Numbered from the stretch's first letter, positions 46,079-54,407 are shown. The stretch: 64,000 bases of DNA from Methylocystis sp. ATCC 49242 (GCF_000188155.2 NZ_KE124773.1:62001-126000); one strand, 5' to 3'. Program-made: numbers and translations. The notes: generated by a model not told the origin, from the sequence alone.

Positions 46079-46931
46079 GTCGGATCGCCGTCATTTCAGA
46101 AGAATGCTGCACGATTCCACCACGTTCTATGGTGGTGCGTCGCATCGTCTCCTCTGGGTGAAAAGCGACGTCGAAATTTACGTAGTTGATCTCGTCGTCG
46201 TGGCCCCGAAAGCTGGCCTGAAATGCAGCGAGGAGTTCGACGTTGGATAGCTGTTGTCCTCTGACGCTCGGCGCTTCGACCGATGGGATCGAAGCGGGGA
46301 AAACATAGATGCAGGGCGGAGGCGCGCAAAATGGGCCAATCAGCGTTCTTCTATCGACGTCGCTGTCCCGCGCCAACTTTGGACAGGACCGCCCAATGGT
46401 TCCGCACATCATGTCCCATATCACCAAGCCGTCGACGAGCTGGTTGCGCGTGACGATCTCGGCGCTGATGCGCGTATGAATTCCAGACCAGGCGTTCCGC
46501 CGCGGGTCAGCGCCAACATTGGTGCACAGGCTCCAGATAACGAACTCATCGGCCCCGCTCGGGCGCTCAAATAGCTTGGTGTTGTCGCCGTCCAAACAGC
46601 CATTCAAATCGATTATTGCGGTCCGCCCGCTCTTCAAATTCACAACGTAGTCATGCAGCACTCCTCGCTTCGTACGATCCCAACTCGCTATGAAGCCCCG
46701 ATCTTCCATATGATTGAGCACATGCTGGACAAACTCCCGCTTGTCTCGCATCGTTGCCGAGAATTCGCCGCGCACCTGCTGGATGGCGCAACGGAATATC
46801 GGCGAAGCGTAGAAGTCCTTTTCCGTGAGGCCATGGTCCCCGAGCTTATGAGCTTGCGTCTTGAGCACTTCGGCGAATCGTTCGATCTGACGGCGAAGAC
46901 CCGCGTCCTGCTCGCACGGGATGACGCTCAC
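46071..46931 (-). CDS. Probable restriction-associated protein of the C5-MTase operon
   Basis: 286 residues, no confident family. Its ATG overlaps the methyltransferase stop (ATGA). Features are VLHDYVVNLKSGRTAIIDLN followed by a conserved-looking Cys-Asp-rich region (GCLDGDNTKLFERPSGADEF), a WDMMCGTIGR block and PPPCIYVFPASIP. An acid-rich D-x(n)-D...K arrangement could be a nuclease core, but I cannot identify catalytic residues. The position directly after a C5-methyltransferase makes a type II restriction endonuclease the leading hypothesis. Confidence 0.55.
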   Translation of the reverse strand: MSVIPCEQDAGLRRQIERFAEVLKTQAHKLGDHGLTEKDFYASPIFRCAIQQVRGEFSATMRDKREFVQHVLNHMEDRGFIASWDRTKRGVLHDYVVNLKSGRTAIIDLNGCLDGDNTKLFERPSGADEFVIWSLCTNVGADPRRNAWSGIHTRISAEIVTRNQLVDGLVIWDMMCGTIGRSCPKLARDSDVDRRTLIGPFCAPPPCIYVFPASIPSVEAPSVRGQQLSNVELLAAFQASFRGHDDEINYVNFDVAFHPEETMRRTTIERGGIVQHSSEMTAIRRG

Positions 46932-48073
46932 GCCGCCTTCTCCGCTCGAGCTTTGACTCCGAGAATTGGCTCGAACAAATATTGTGCGAGATGCCGCACA
47001 ACATCGACCACAACCCCGTCTCCCATAAGGTGGTAAGCTTCATTGTAGTTCTTGGGCAGCTTATAGCCGTCATCGAGACCCATCAATCGCGCCGTCTCTC
47101 TTGCAGAGATCAATCGCGACCGAATCTTATTTCCGTCGACAACCATGATGGTCTGTCGGCTAGAGCCGCCGGCTGGTGTCCGCAGGCATCCGGCGACATC
47201 ATCAAACCGAACTTCCGCTCGCTGCACCTTTACGCCATCTTCGTCGTATCGCGTTCGCTTATAGACCCCTCCAACCATGCGACGGCCCGAGCGCTTGGCC
47301 GCTTCAACTTTCGCCAGATTGACTTCGGACATCATCGCCAAAATCTGCTTGGTCTCTGCGGGACTGTGCCAGTCGACGCTCGTAGGGTTCTCTTCGATGA
47401 GTTCGGCGAATGTTACTTTGCGATGGGGCGGGGTCGGCAAATTCCACCATAATAGCTTTGCGCGATCGCGCGCTGATATTCCGTCGACCGCCCTGCGTAG
47501 GGCGCGAGTGTGAAACGGCTCGATCGGCTCAGGCGAGACGAGGGAAGCTTCAATCGCAATGTCCTGGTGAACGCCGATTACAAATAGTCGCGGGCGCGAT
47601 TGCGGCCGGAACATAGACGCATTGATGATCAGAGCGCCATATTGGTATCCCGCCTCGGAGAAGGTTTTGCAGATCGCCCCGAAATCCTTCCCGCCATGCG
47701 AGGTGAGTGTGCCGCAAACATTCTCGATTGCGACAATCTGCGGGGCGCGACTGTCCGCGATCAATCCGCCGATCACGTCCCAGAACGGATAGAAAGTTCC
47801 CGACCGCTCCCCTTTGAGGCCTGCGCCGCCCCCTGCCAAAGACAAATCCTGACACGGGAACGAGCCCCAAACCAAGTCGGCGCATCCCGGAAGTTGGCTC
47901 GGCGTGACCTTTCGAACATCGCCAACCAGCAGCTCTCCTCCTGTCCCCCAATTGGCTTGATAGGAAAGGCCCTTCTTGTGATCGAAGTCGTTTGCGAACA
48001 GGCAAGTCCACCCTGCGCCGAGCCCCTTCCTAGCCATGCCGCCGCCAGCAAAAAACTCATAGAAATCAGGCAT
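46928..48073 (-). CDS. C5-cytosine DNA methyltransferase
   Basis: 381 residues with the motifs in order: FAGGGMA (motif I, residues 8-14), SFPCQDLSLAGGG with catalytic Cys74 (motif IV), IENVCGTL (motif VI, ~115), QSRPRLFVIG (motif VIII), and a C-terminal motif IX/X part (GCLRTPAGGSSRQTIM). It methylates cytosine C5 in an unknown recognition site set by the variable region between about residues 190 and 290. The start overlaps the 3' part of the RHH gene frame. It forms an operon with the two downstream genes. Confidence 0.93.
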   Translation of the reverse strand: MPDFYEFFAGGGMARKGLGAGWTCLFANDFDHKKGLSYQANWGTGGELLVGDVRKVTPSQLPGCADLVWGSFPCQDLSLAGGGAGLKGERSGTFYPFWDVIGGLIADSRAPQIVAIENVCGTLTSHGGKDFGAICKTFSEAGYQYGALIINASMFRPQSRPRLFVIGVHQDIAIEASLVSPEPIEPFHTRALRRAVDGISARDRAKLLWWNLPTPPHRKVTFAELIEENPTSVDWHSPAETKQILAMMSEVNLAKVEAAKRSGRRMVGGVYKRTRYDEDGVKVQRAEVRFDDVAGCLRTPAGGSSRQTIMVVDGNKIRSRLISARETARLMGLDDGYKLPKNYNEAYHLMGDGVVVDVVRHLAQYLFEPILGVKARAEKAA

Positions 48074-48279
48074 GACGCTTCCGATCGGGATCTTGCCTGT
48101 CGAATTGGACCGTCGCGCGCGAGCTTTTCTTCAATGGCTTCTGCGATCCAGGTATTGCGGGATACGTTGCCAGGGCGCGAACTGCGAGCATCGTCGATCG
48201 CCTCGAACATTGCTGGCGACAGGCGAAGATTGATGCGGTCAATAGCGCGAACTGCGCTCGATTTCGACGAATCGCTCAT
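47773..48279 (-). CDS. Ribbon-helix-helix protein upstream of the methyltransferase
   Basis: The first ~60 residues (AIDRINLRLSPAMFEAIDDA, NVSRNTWIAEAIEEKLARD) form an RHH DNA-binding domain of the CopG/Arc type. The frame then continues for another ~100 codons across the start of the methyltransferase gene, which begins at residue ~69. A one-base shift near 48066 would end the protein at HA-stop beside the MTase ATG, so a frameshift may have lengthened it. Likely an autoregulator of the operon. Confidence 0.65.
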   Translation of the reverse strand: MSDSSKSSAVRAIDRINLRLSPAMFEAIDDARSSRPGNVSRNTWIAEAIEEKLARDGPIRQARSRSEASCLISMSFLLAAAWLGRGSAQGGLACSQTTSITRRAFPIKPIGGQEESCWLAMFERSRRANFRDAPTWFGARSRVRICLWQGAAQASKGSGRELSIRSGT

Positions 48280-48289
48280 GCATCAAGGG

Positions 48290-48324
48290 TGGCGCCTTTT
48301 TGGCGCCATGTCTAGAATGTTCTA
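48290..48324 (-). promoter_or_regulatory. Palindromic operator region of the RHH-MTase operon
   Basis: TGGCGCC-TTTTT-GGCGCCA (48290-48308) and TAGAATGTTCTA (48313-48324) lie just upstream of the RHH start. The second overlaps a TATATA-rich stretch that could be the -10 on the minus strand. Probably the RHH binding site. Confidence 0.5.
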
Positions 48325-48437
48325 TATATGTTCCAACGGGCGCGCAGGACCTTTCCACATTCCCGAGGCTCGGGTTTCAAGGCTCAGTCGCCTGAGAGGC
48401 CGGTAGCGTGACATCTCGTCGTTGGGAAGAAACTCAG

Positions 48438-49037
48438 ATGCCTTGGATTCCTCGCTCGTTCCCTGTCGAAATTCGTCGCAAGCCGGAATTGGGTGATCTC
48501 GCCGACATATCGAGCGAGGAGCTCGAGCATGCGGAAGTGGAAGGGTGGCTCGCAGGCAATCGCTGCTATCGCGACATGCGCGGTTTCTCATGGGATGAGG
48601 TTCGTGCGGCACTCGACTTGGAGACAGATATCATAAATCGACTCAAAACCGCCGAGCATCCCGAGGCCGAGCTCGCGGCCTTTCTCGAACTGCAAGCGAC
48701 GTCGTTTGAGGATGAACCGGCGCTTTGGGGGCTCGATATCGGCGTTGCATCAGCGACGATTGCAATGTCGGCCTATGGCGCGACGCCCGTATCGAGCTGC
48801 AACGCAGGTGCCTTTGGCGGCCAGCATCACGCAAAATATCCCTATGTCGCCTTTTTCCTTCCAAAGGAGTTGGCTTTGGACGTGTTGCTTGCTGCTGAAG
48901 ATAGCGACGTTGGGCTGAATTCCGATGAGAATGGAATCGCGCAGATCTATGGACGGGGCGAAATGGATCTGGTCCGCTTTGCCGAGACTTCTTGGCGGCG
49001 GCACAGCGGCGTTCGGAACCCAGTTTCAATGCGGTGA
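48438..49037 (+). CDS. Hypothetical protein
   Basis: About 199 residues from ATG 48438 (MPWIPRSFPVEIRRKPELGD), which has GGAAG upstream; an ATG at 48408 is in frame. The body is acidic and helical, then YGATPVSSCNAGAFGGQHHA and FFLPKELALDVLLAAEDSDV. No family known to me. It is divergent from the RHH gene across about 150 bases. Confidence 0.6.
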   Translation: MPWIPRSFPVEIRRKPELGDLADISSEELEHAEVEGWLAGNRCYRDMRGFSWDEVRAALDLETDIINRLKTAEHPEAELAAFLELQATSFEDEPALWGLDIGVASATIAMSAYGATPVSSCNAGAFGGQHHAKYPYVAFFLPKELALDVLLAAEDSDVGLNSDENGIAQIYGRGEMDLVRFAETSWRRHSGVRNPVSMR

Positions 49038-49200
49038 ACCGCGGCGCGGTCGCCACCAAAATCTTCCGATCTCTATGGCTTTTGGCTATCGCTGAGGGGT
49101 CGGACGCTCGCCGACAGCGGCAGTTTCTGTCGACCAAATGTTGGCGCAATTATCACACCCCCTATTGCCCAGACTCGCTGAACGATAGGGCAATACTGGG
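49038..49200. other. Gap after the hypothetical gene
   Basis: About 160 bases. Nothing recognisable apart from a slightly A+T-rich run near 49140-49170. Confidence 0.3.
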
Positions 49201-50103
49201 TCACCGGTGCACAATTTCACACGAGTGACCGCCCTCCAATCGCCGTCCCAATGCACGCGCGAAATCATCACCAGCCATCGTCGGCGTCGCGATCCACACC
49301 TCGAGCCCCGGGCGGCGCTCGAAGAACGAAAGAGCTGCCGATAGGCCCGGCGCATCGTAGTCGGCAAAAATCGTAACGCGCCTCACGATTGGTGGGAGCG
49401 CGACTATCGCATAGCGATCGGCGCCAAGCGTCGCCCAAACGGGGAAATTCTCGTGAAGCAAAGACGCAGCCCAGGCCGTCTCGAAGCCTTCTCCGAGCCC
49501 GATATGCTCAGCGGCGGGCGCAAGGCGCAGAAGCCCATCGCCGAGCGGTCCGATCGCGCGCCGTGGGTGCGGCACGTCGGCCTTTCGAAGCCCGGAAGCA
49601 TCGAGGAACGTCAATTGAACGGCGACGATCGCCCGTGAAGGCGCCTGCACGGCGGCGATTAGGCATGGGAAACGCCGCGTTTCGTCATAGCGATATGTGG
49701 GAAGGAAGCGAATGGTGGGAGGTGGGATGGGCGGCAAGCGTCGTGCGCGAAGGTAGGTCTCGGCGGGCGTGCCGGCGACGGGAAGCGCCGCCTTCCAAAG
49801 CTTCTGCGCAAGGGCGGAAGTGGTTTTCGATTTCTTCGCGGGTCTGTGAAGGGTTCGACTTTCTAAGCGAGGCTTGGGGCCGTGGTCCGGCGCAAGCGCA
49901 TTCAGAGCGGCGATAATGTCACGGGGTTTGCAGCCGGCGAAGCAATGGAAGACGAGCGCGCGTTTGCCGTCGGAGACGCTTAGCGATGGACGGAGATCGC
50001 CGCGCCCCTTGCCGTGCCCCTTTACGGGACAGGAGCAGAGGTAGCCGCCTCCCTCGGGCTTCCCGCCAAGAATTTTGGCTATCGTTGCAGCGTCATGCTT
50101 CAT
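49201..50103 (-). CDS. Zinc-finger/Toprim protein (primase-like)
   Basis: 300 residues. A CHC2-like zinc finger: Cys23, Cys25, His30 and Cys54/Cys58 (YLCSCPVKGHG ... FHCFAGCKP). Toprim domain: Glu in GLGEGFETAWAASL and DxD in VTIFADYDAPGLSA. Related to the Toprim protein at 37014-38015 (both have ...AGTPAETYLRAR). It could prime or otherwise process DNA entering by conjugation. It is last in a minus-strand operon with the SNase gene, whose stop it overlaps (ATGA). Confidence 0.8.
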   Translation of the reverse strand: MKHDAATIAKILGGKPEGGGYLCSCPVKGHGKGRGDLRPSLSVSDGKRALVFHCFAGCKPRDIIAALNALAPDHGPKPRLESRTLHRPAKKSKTTSALAQKLWKAALPVAGTPAETYLRARRLPPIPPPTIRFLPTYRYDETRRFPCLIAAVQAPSRAIVAVQLTFLDASGLRKADVPHPRRAIGPLGDGLLRLAPAAEHIGLGEGFETAWAASLLHENFPVWATLGADRYAIVALPPIVRRVTIFADYDAPGLSAALSFFERRPGLEVWIATPTMAGDDFARALGRRLEGGHSCEIVHR

Positions 50104-50720
50104 CGCGCGGACGAATTAGTGGCTCTGCGATAGGCGTTCCTCAGAATGGCCGACGGGTGAGGGAGGTCGGGCGAAGCCCATAGGCCACGTCTATTTTTCT
50201 GGGCGTCGCTCTCTGCCACGGCGTATTGAAAGTTCACGGGCTTGCCGTTGGGATCGGTGGCCGCGAAGGCGAATCCTTGTGTGATGAGGATCGTGCCGAG
50301 ATCAACCGTTTGTGCGCCGAGATGGGCGGCGCAAACGGCAAAGGTGACGGAGCCCGACTGTGCAAGCGCTGTGCATCGAGGTTTGGCGTCTTTGATCAGC
50401 GCGGCGAAATAGGCAATCGAGGCTTCTCCGCAATCGCGCTTTATGCCGGCAGCATTGGTGAAGGTTGTCCCGCGAATGCAGGACTGGACCGCATAGAGCC
50501 GGAAGGTCTGCCCGCCTTGAGTCCAGGTGTCTCCCGTTTGGAATTGAACCCCCTCCGGCGGAACATCGAAGACGGGAAGAGGCGCGGCCTTCGGCGCTAG
50601 AGCTTCGAGATTGGCGCCGCTCGACGACCCCGCCTGCTGCGCCTCGGCGCTCGAAGGCGCGATTACAGCGAACACGCCGAGCAAAAATCCGCAAGAGACG
50701 CTAAGGCAGGCGAGAAACAT
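50100..50720 (-). CDS. Secreted staphylococcal-nuclease-like protein
   Basis: 206 residues from ATG 50720, with a signal peptide (FLACLSVSCGFLLGVFAVIA then SSAEAQ). The SNase-like part reads FRLYAVQSCIRGTTF, GDCGEASI-like RDCGEASIAYFAALI, and GLWASPDLPHPSAILR at the C-terminus, where SNase folds end. The classical catalytic Arg/Glu/Arg are not clearly conserved, so activity is uncertain. It belongs to a virB-linked operon. Confidence 0.65.
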   Translation of the reverse strand: MFLACLSVSCGFLLGVFAVIAPSSAEAQQAGSSSGANLEALAPKAAPLPVFDVPPEGVQFQTGDTWTQGGQTFRLYAVQSCIRGTTFTNAAGIKRDCGEASIAYFAALIKDAKPRCTALAQSGSVTFAVCAAHLGAQTVDLGTILITQGFAFAATDPNGKPVNFQYAVAESDAQKNRRGLWASPDLPHPSAILRNAYRRATNSSAR

Positions 50721-50733
50721 GCGCTCAGCCTTC

Positions 50734-51498
50734 CTAAGCAAGATTTGCGGGAAGCGAAACGGGCGCGTTGCCCGGAGACGGCGGGATGACGCCCCCGGGC
50801 GTGGACCCACCGCCAGGGCAGTTGGTGCCGCCACCACCAGAGCCGGTTGAAGCTTTGCACGTCGTCGCCGCTTGGTTGATTTTGTTCTGGATCGATTGTC
50901 CCCAGGAGCAGATGGATTGATTGTTCCCATCGAGGTTGGCGGTACCATTGTGAAGCGTTGCGCCGGTGGCTCCAACGCCGCCATTGCCGGCGGTCGGGCA
51001 GGCGCCGCCGTTGGACTGCATGAAAGTGATGTCGTTCTTGCAGATGAGCGGGCCGAATTGAAAGCAGGCCATCATCATGCCGGGCGTAACCGCCGTGCCG
51101 GCGATAGACCTGTTGTTGGCGAGAGTCTGGAAGCCCCCTAATGTGTTCGAGTTGCCGACCTGTTGAGCCCAAAGGCAAACCTGCTGCTGCATAGGCAGAT
51201 TGAGATATTGGGTTGGGCTCATGCCGGCGGGAAGATTCGATCGGGTGAGCTGGAGCACGCCAAAGTTGTTGCCGTTCGATTCGCAGGTGTTGCCGCCGGA
51301 CTCGGCCATGGCAGCGCCGCCGAAATTGCAGGAATTGTTTTTCAATGTGCTGTTGGCGTTCGCGCAGCCTTGGAGGGCATCCGAGATGTCGGATGCGGAG
51401 TAGCTTTGATTGGAGCAGCCGCCTGCCAGAAAAGCGCGCACCGGCGCGCAAAACGCGGCGGACAACAGGGCGGCAGTCACGACGGAGGTGCGGCGCAT
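50734..51498 (-). CDS. Exported protein, possibly lysozyme-like
   Basis: 254 residues, Gly/Asn/Ser/Cys-rich, with a signal peptide (RTSVVTAALLSAAFCAPVRA). AAMAESGGNTCESNGNNFGV then LQLTRSNLP resembles the E-S-G-x(n)-G-x-x-Q(L) core of transglycosylases/lysozymes. It has eight or so cysteines and a Pro-rich tail. It is 13 bases upstream of the SNase gene. The virB operon already has a VirB1 transglycosylase, so this may be a second wall-opening enzyme or a structural cap. Confidence 0.5.
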   Translation of the reverse strand: MRRTSVVTAALLSAAFCAPVRAFLAGGCSNQSYSASDISDALQGCANANSTLKNNSCNFGGAAMAESGGNTCESNGNNFGVLQLTRSNLPAGMSPTQYLNLPMQQQVCLWAQQVGNSNTLGGFQTLANNRSIAGTAVTPGMMMACFQFGPLICKNDITFMQSNGGACPTAGNGGVGATGATLHNGTANLDGNNQSICSWGQSIQNKINQAATTCKASTGSGGGGTNCPGGGSTPGGVIPPSPGNAPVSLPANLA

Positions 51499-51504
51499 GG
51501 CGTC

Positions 51505-52245
51505 CTATTGGAGCTTGATGTGAACGTCGATCGGGCTCTTTTCACCGTTCGATACGTCGGTGAAGGAGATTGAGCGCGTCGCCGGATCGAAAGAGGCGAT
51601 CGTCATGAAGCGCGTTTGCGAATTCGACGAAGCGTCGAAGCCGTATTCGCCGCGCACCGAAGAAATGGGAAGATCGAAGTCGGCGATGACGCGGGTCTTT
51701 CCGCCGATGATCTCAACGACGCGGGCGGGACAAGTTAACGAGTTGGGGTCGGCTGAACTCGACGTGCAACCGTTATTGACTGCGGAAACGACATAGGAGC
51801 GATCGGCGCCCTTGAAGGTGGTCGTCCAGACTTGGGCGATCGGCTTGAGATGGGCGCCCGGCGCAAGGGCTTGGACTTCGGCTCTGTCGGCGCGAAGCTT
51901 CGCAATCTTGTCGGCCCAAACGGCCGTTTGGAGGCCCGCGGGGCCGACGAGTGAAAAATCCTCGGCCACGAGCCGGTGCGACGCGGCGTCTTGCGCATAG
52001 CTGGCAAACGGGACAAAGAGGGTGATGACTGCTACGGCGCTCACGAAAATCTCCTTCGCAGTATTGGCCGATGCGAAGCGAGAAGCGTGGACGGCCGCCG
52101 GCGTCAAAGGCGCGAAGCGTCGGTGGAAAGGCAGAGGGTCCGCTTGCGGAAACTGCTTTTCCGCTTGACGCATGGAGGCGAGCGGCCATGCTATAAATCG
52201 CTGCGCTCGGATCAACGGCAAAGAGAGGCGGGTTCGCTTGGTCAT
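51505..52245 (-). CDS. Exported hypothetical protein of the virB-linked operon
   Basis: 246 residues if it starts at ATG 52245 (GGAG eight bases upstream, 26 bases after the previous gene); 180 if it starts at GTG 52044 (strong AAGGAG). The shorter form begins with a clear hydrophobic signal sequence (AVAVITLFVPFASYAQ). The mature part is beta-rich with RGEYGFDASSNSQTRFMTIA and a Cys-containing SSADPNSLTCPARVVEIIGG. No family known. Confidence 0.6.
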   Translation of the reverse strand: MTKRTRLSLPLIRAQRFIAWPLASMRQAEKQFPQADPLPFHRRFAPLTPAAVHASRFASANTAKEIFVSAVAVITLFVPFASYAQDAASHRLVAEDFSLVGPAGLQTAVWADKIAKLRADRAEVQALAPGAHLKPIAQVWTTTFKGADRSYVVSAVNNGCTSSSADPNSLTCPARVVEIIGGKTRVIADFDLPISSVRGEYGFDASSNSQTRFMTIASFDPATRSISFTDVSNGEKSPIDVHIKLQ

Positions 52246-52270
52246 TGTCTGTGCTCCGATGAACTTGGCG

Positions 52271-52885
52271 CTAATTCGTAGGGTGAAGAGGCACGGTTTG
52301 CCCACATTGGGGAATTTCCACATGCGAAACCGTGTAGCGGATTTTAAAGGAGCGCGCCCCGACGTCATATGACACTTCCGTGCGCGTGGCGGAGGAGTCT
52401 TCGATGGGCGCTTGCGGCTGCTTTTCGAGAAAGCAGGCGGCCCCGTCTATCACGAGTGCGTAGCGGTCCGCCTCGAACATGGCGAGTCGCATCGGACAGA
52501 CTTTGATTTTCACGCCCACTGCCGGGGAGGGGTATTCGTCCGTGCAAACATTGGGCGCGTCGAGTACGGTCAGGGCGGCGAGCTTGGTTTGGAAGTTGAT
52601 CGTGAAGTGCCATTCCGAGGCGCCGCGATTGCCGACGGCGTAGCTGAGCGAGGGATCCGTGAGCGGACGCCCCGGAAGGGGCGCCGGCGGCGGCTTCGAA
52701 TTGCTCTCGTCGAGCCGATCCCGCCAGATCGAAGCGTATGACTCCGCTTCTCCCCGGGGAAGGCGAAGGTCGGAATAGGCGACCGGGCGCCATCGCTCCG
52801 GGTCCGGCGTGAAGGATTCGGCCGACGCCGTCGCGGGCAGCAAGACAAGCCCAGCCGCCTGGATCGACGAGAGCAACGCGCGCAT
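52271..52885 (-). CDS. Exported hypothetical protein of the virB-linked operon
   Basis: 204 residues with a signal peptide (LLSSIQAAGLVLLPATASAE). Contains EWHFTINFQTKLAALTVLDA and cysteine-bearing TDEYPSPAVGVKIKVCPMRL and AACFLEKQPQAP. No recognised family. Its ATG overlaps the stop of the membrane-protein gene just upstream (TGATG). Confidence 0.65.
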   Translation of the reverse strand: MRALLSSIQAAGLVLLPATASAESFTPDPERWRPVAYSDLRLPRGEAESYASIWRDRLDESNSKPPPAPLPGRPLTDPSLSYAVGNRGASEWHFTINFQTKLAALTVLDAPNVCTDEYPSPAVGVKIKVCPMRLAMFEADRYALVIDGAACFLEKQPQAPIEDSSATRTEVSYDVGARSFKIRYTVSHVEIPQCGQTVPLHPTN

Positions 52886-53223
52886 CAGCGACGCCCCACG
52901 AAAGGCCGAAGAACGCGCATAGCGGTCCGAAAAATTGCGCGGGCGGCAAAATAGATCGCGGCGAACAGAGCGACCGTCGGGAGAAGCACCAGCAGCGCCG
53001 AACCGTTGGGGCGCAGCGGAGTTTGCGCCTCCGGAAAGAAGGCTGCGTTCAATACGCGCTCGATAGGATAGAGAATCGGACCGACAAGTTGGACAGGAAG
53101 ACTGTTCAGCCAATCGGCCGCCAGCGAGACGACAACCACCAAGACTCCTAAGACGATCAGAAAGGGGAAAGGAGGCCGAATCGGTTCAAGGAAGACGTAC
53201 TGGCTGTCATGGAGATGCTTCAT
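52885..53223 (-). CDS. Small membrane protein, first in the virB-linked operon
   Basis: 112 residues with two hydrophobic segments (FPFLIVLGVLVVVVSLAADW and ALLVLLPTVALFAAIYFAAR) and a basic C-terminus. No family known. It starts at ATG 53223 and its promoter must lie in the 150 bases shared with the divergent virB operon. The five downstream genes follow with overlaps or short gaps. Confidence 0.65.
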   Translation of the reverse strand: MKHLHDSQYVFLEPIRPPFPFLIVLGVLVVVVSLAADWLNSLPVQLVGPILYPIERVLNAAFFPEAQTPLRPNGSALLVLLPTVALFAAIYFAARAIFRTAMRVLRPFVGRR

Positions 53224-53373
53224 GGCGGCGCTCTCGCTCGGACACTTGCGTGGGACGCTTCCGATCACTCGTGACGTTCCCAATATTTTCAGCCGTTTTC
53301 ATATCGCAGATTTTGACGGTTGCCAATTTATTATATTTTGTTAAGAGGGAGTCACTCACCAGGGAATTGCCCG
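53224..53373. promoter_or_regulatory. Divergent promoter region of the virB and accessory operons
   Basis: An A+T-rich island (for example CCAATTTATTATATTTTG around 53324-53340) lies between the divergent operons in an otherwise GC-rich setting. TTGACG (53313) and TATATT (53332) are visible but only 13 bases apart, so exact promoters are not assigned. Confidence 0.55.
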
Positions 53374-54099
53374 ATGCGCATTGCGCTCCTCCTCATCCTC
53401 TGTCTTCTTCCCGCGATCGCGGCCGCAGAGGGGCGAAAGCCCGCGCCTGGGGGCGCTGTAAGGGTCGCCTTGGCGCCGGCCTCAGCCGCGCCGCGGAGCC
53501 TGCCGACAGAAGCTGTCGAATCAGAAGCCTGCTCGGCCGAGATGGATTCGCAAAGCCTGCGAGGCGTAGTCCAAACCGAGGCGCGGCGCGCGGGAGTCGA
53601 CGAGAAGCTCGCTCTGGCGATTCTCGACCAGGAATCGTCAAACGGGGCCAATCTCAATTCCCCGAGGGGCGCACGCGGCCCGATGATGCTCATGCCGCAG
53701 ACAGCCGCCCAATATGGCATCGCGGACATTTGCAATCCCCTCGAGAATGTCCGCGGGTCGATGCTGTTCCTGAAGGACCTTGTCGTCCAGTTCCAGGGAA
53801 ACATGATGCTCGTCGCCGCCGCCTACAACGCCGGCAGCGAGCGCGTCTATCAGGCGAAGGGCGTGCCGGCGAACTCGGAAACGGTTCGCTACGTGGCCGC
53901 CGTGACCAATCAATATTACGGGCTTGGCGATTTCTCGGCGCGGCGCGGAAAGCGCGGCGCCGAGGCGAGCCGTAACGTTCAGGAAGCGTCAGGAAGCGAG
54001 TCGCCGCCAGCCGGAAAGAGCCGTTCGGCGAAAGACCAAGAGTGGATCGGCGGATCGGTTCTCTACGTGTCCCCTGACGATGAAGGAGAGAGCAAATGA
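53374..54099 (+). CDS. virB1: VirB1 lytic transglycosylase
   Basis: 241 residues from ATG 53374 (AGGGA eight bases upstream). Signal peptide LLLILCLLPAIAAAE, then an SLT domain with the catalytic Glu in ILDQESSNGANL, GARGPMMLMPQTAAQYGI, ENVRGSMLFLKDL and AAAYNAG. It opens the peptidoglycan for T4SS assembly. The C-terminal ~70 residues are a low-complexity extension ending VLYVSPDDEGESK. Its stop overlaps virB2 (ATGA). Confidence 0.9.
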   Translation: MRIALLLILCLLPAIAAAEGRKPAPGGAVRVALAPASAAPRSLPTEAVESEACSAEMDSQSLRGVVQTEARRAGVDEKLALAILDQESSNGANLNSPRGARGPMMLMPQTAAQYGIADICNPLENVRGSMLFLKDLVVQFQGNMMLVAAAYNAGSERVYQAKGVPANSETVRYVAAVTNQYYGLGDFSARRGKRGAEASRNVQEASGSESPPAGKSRSAKDQEWIGGSVLYVSPDDEGESK

Positions 54100-54407
54100 A
54101 AGTTTTTTCGCGCTCTGACGCGATGTTCTTGGGCGTTCTGGTCGGATTGGCGCTGATCGCTGGCCCCGATTTGGCGCTGGCGCAGACGGCGACCTTCCAG
54201 CCCCTGAACACCGCGCTGACGAGCGTGCTTCAATTTATGACGGGAACATTCGCGACGACGGCCGCGACCGTCGCCGTAGCCGCCGTCGGCTATCTCGCGC
54301 TCACCTCGCGCATTCCGTGGTCCTGGGCCTTCTCGGTCATCGTCGGCGTGGCTCTGATCTTCGGCGCTGCGCAAATCGTCCAATCGCTCACGAACGGGCA
54401 GGGCTGA
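54096..54407 (+). CDS. virB2: VirB2 major pilin
   Basis: 103 residues: signal sequence ending LALAQT, then two hydrophobic helices (SVLQFMTGTFATTAATVAVA and FSVIVGVALIFGAAQIVQ), the usual VirB2/TrbC pilin topology. It forms the conjugative pilus after processing. Overlaps virB1 and virB3 by a few bases. Confidence 0.87.
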   Translation: MKVFSRSDAMFLGVLVGLALIAGPDLALAQTATFQPLNTALTSVLQFMTGTFATTAATVAVAAVGYLALTSRIPWSWAFSVIVGVALIFGAAQIVQSLTNGQG

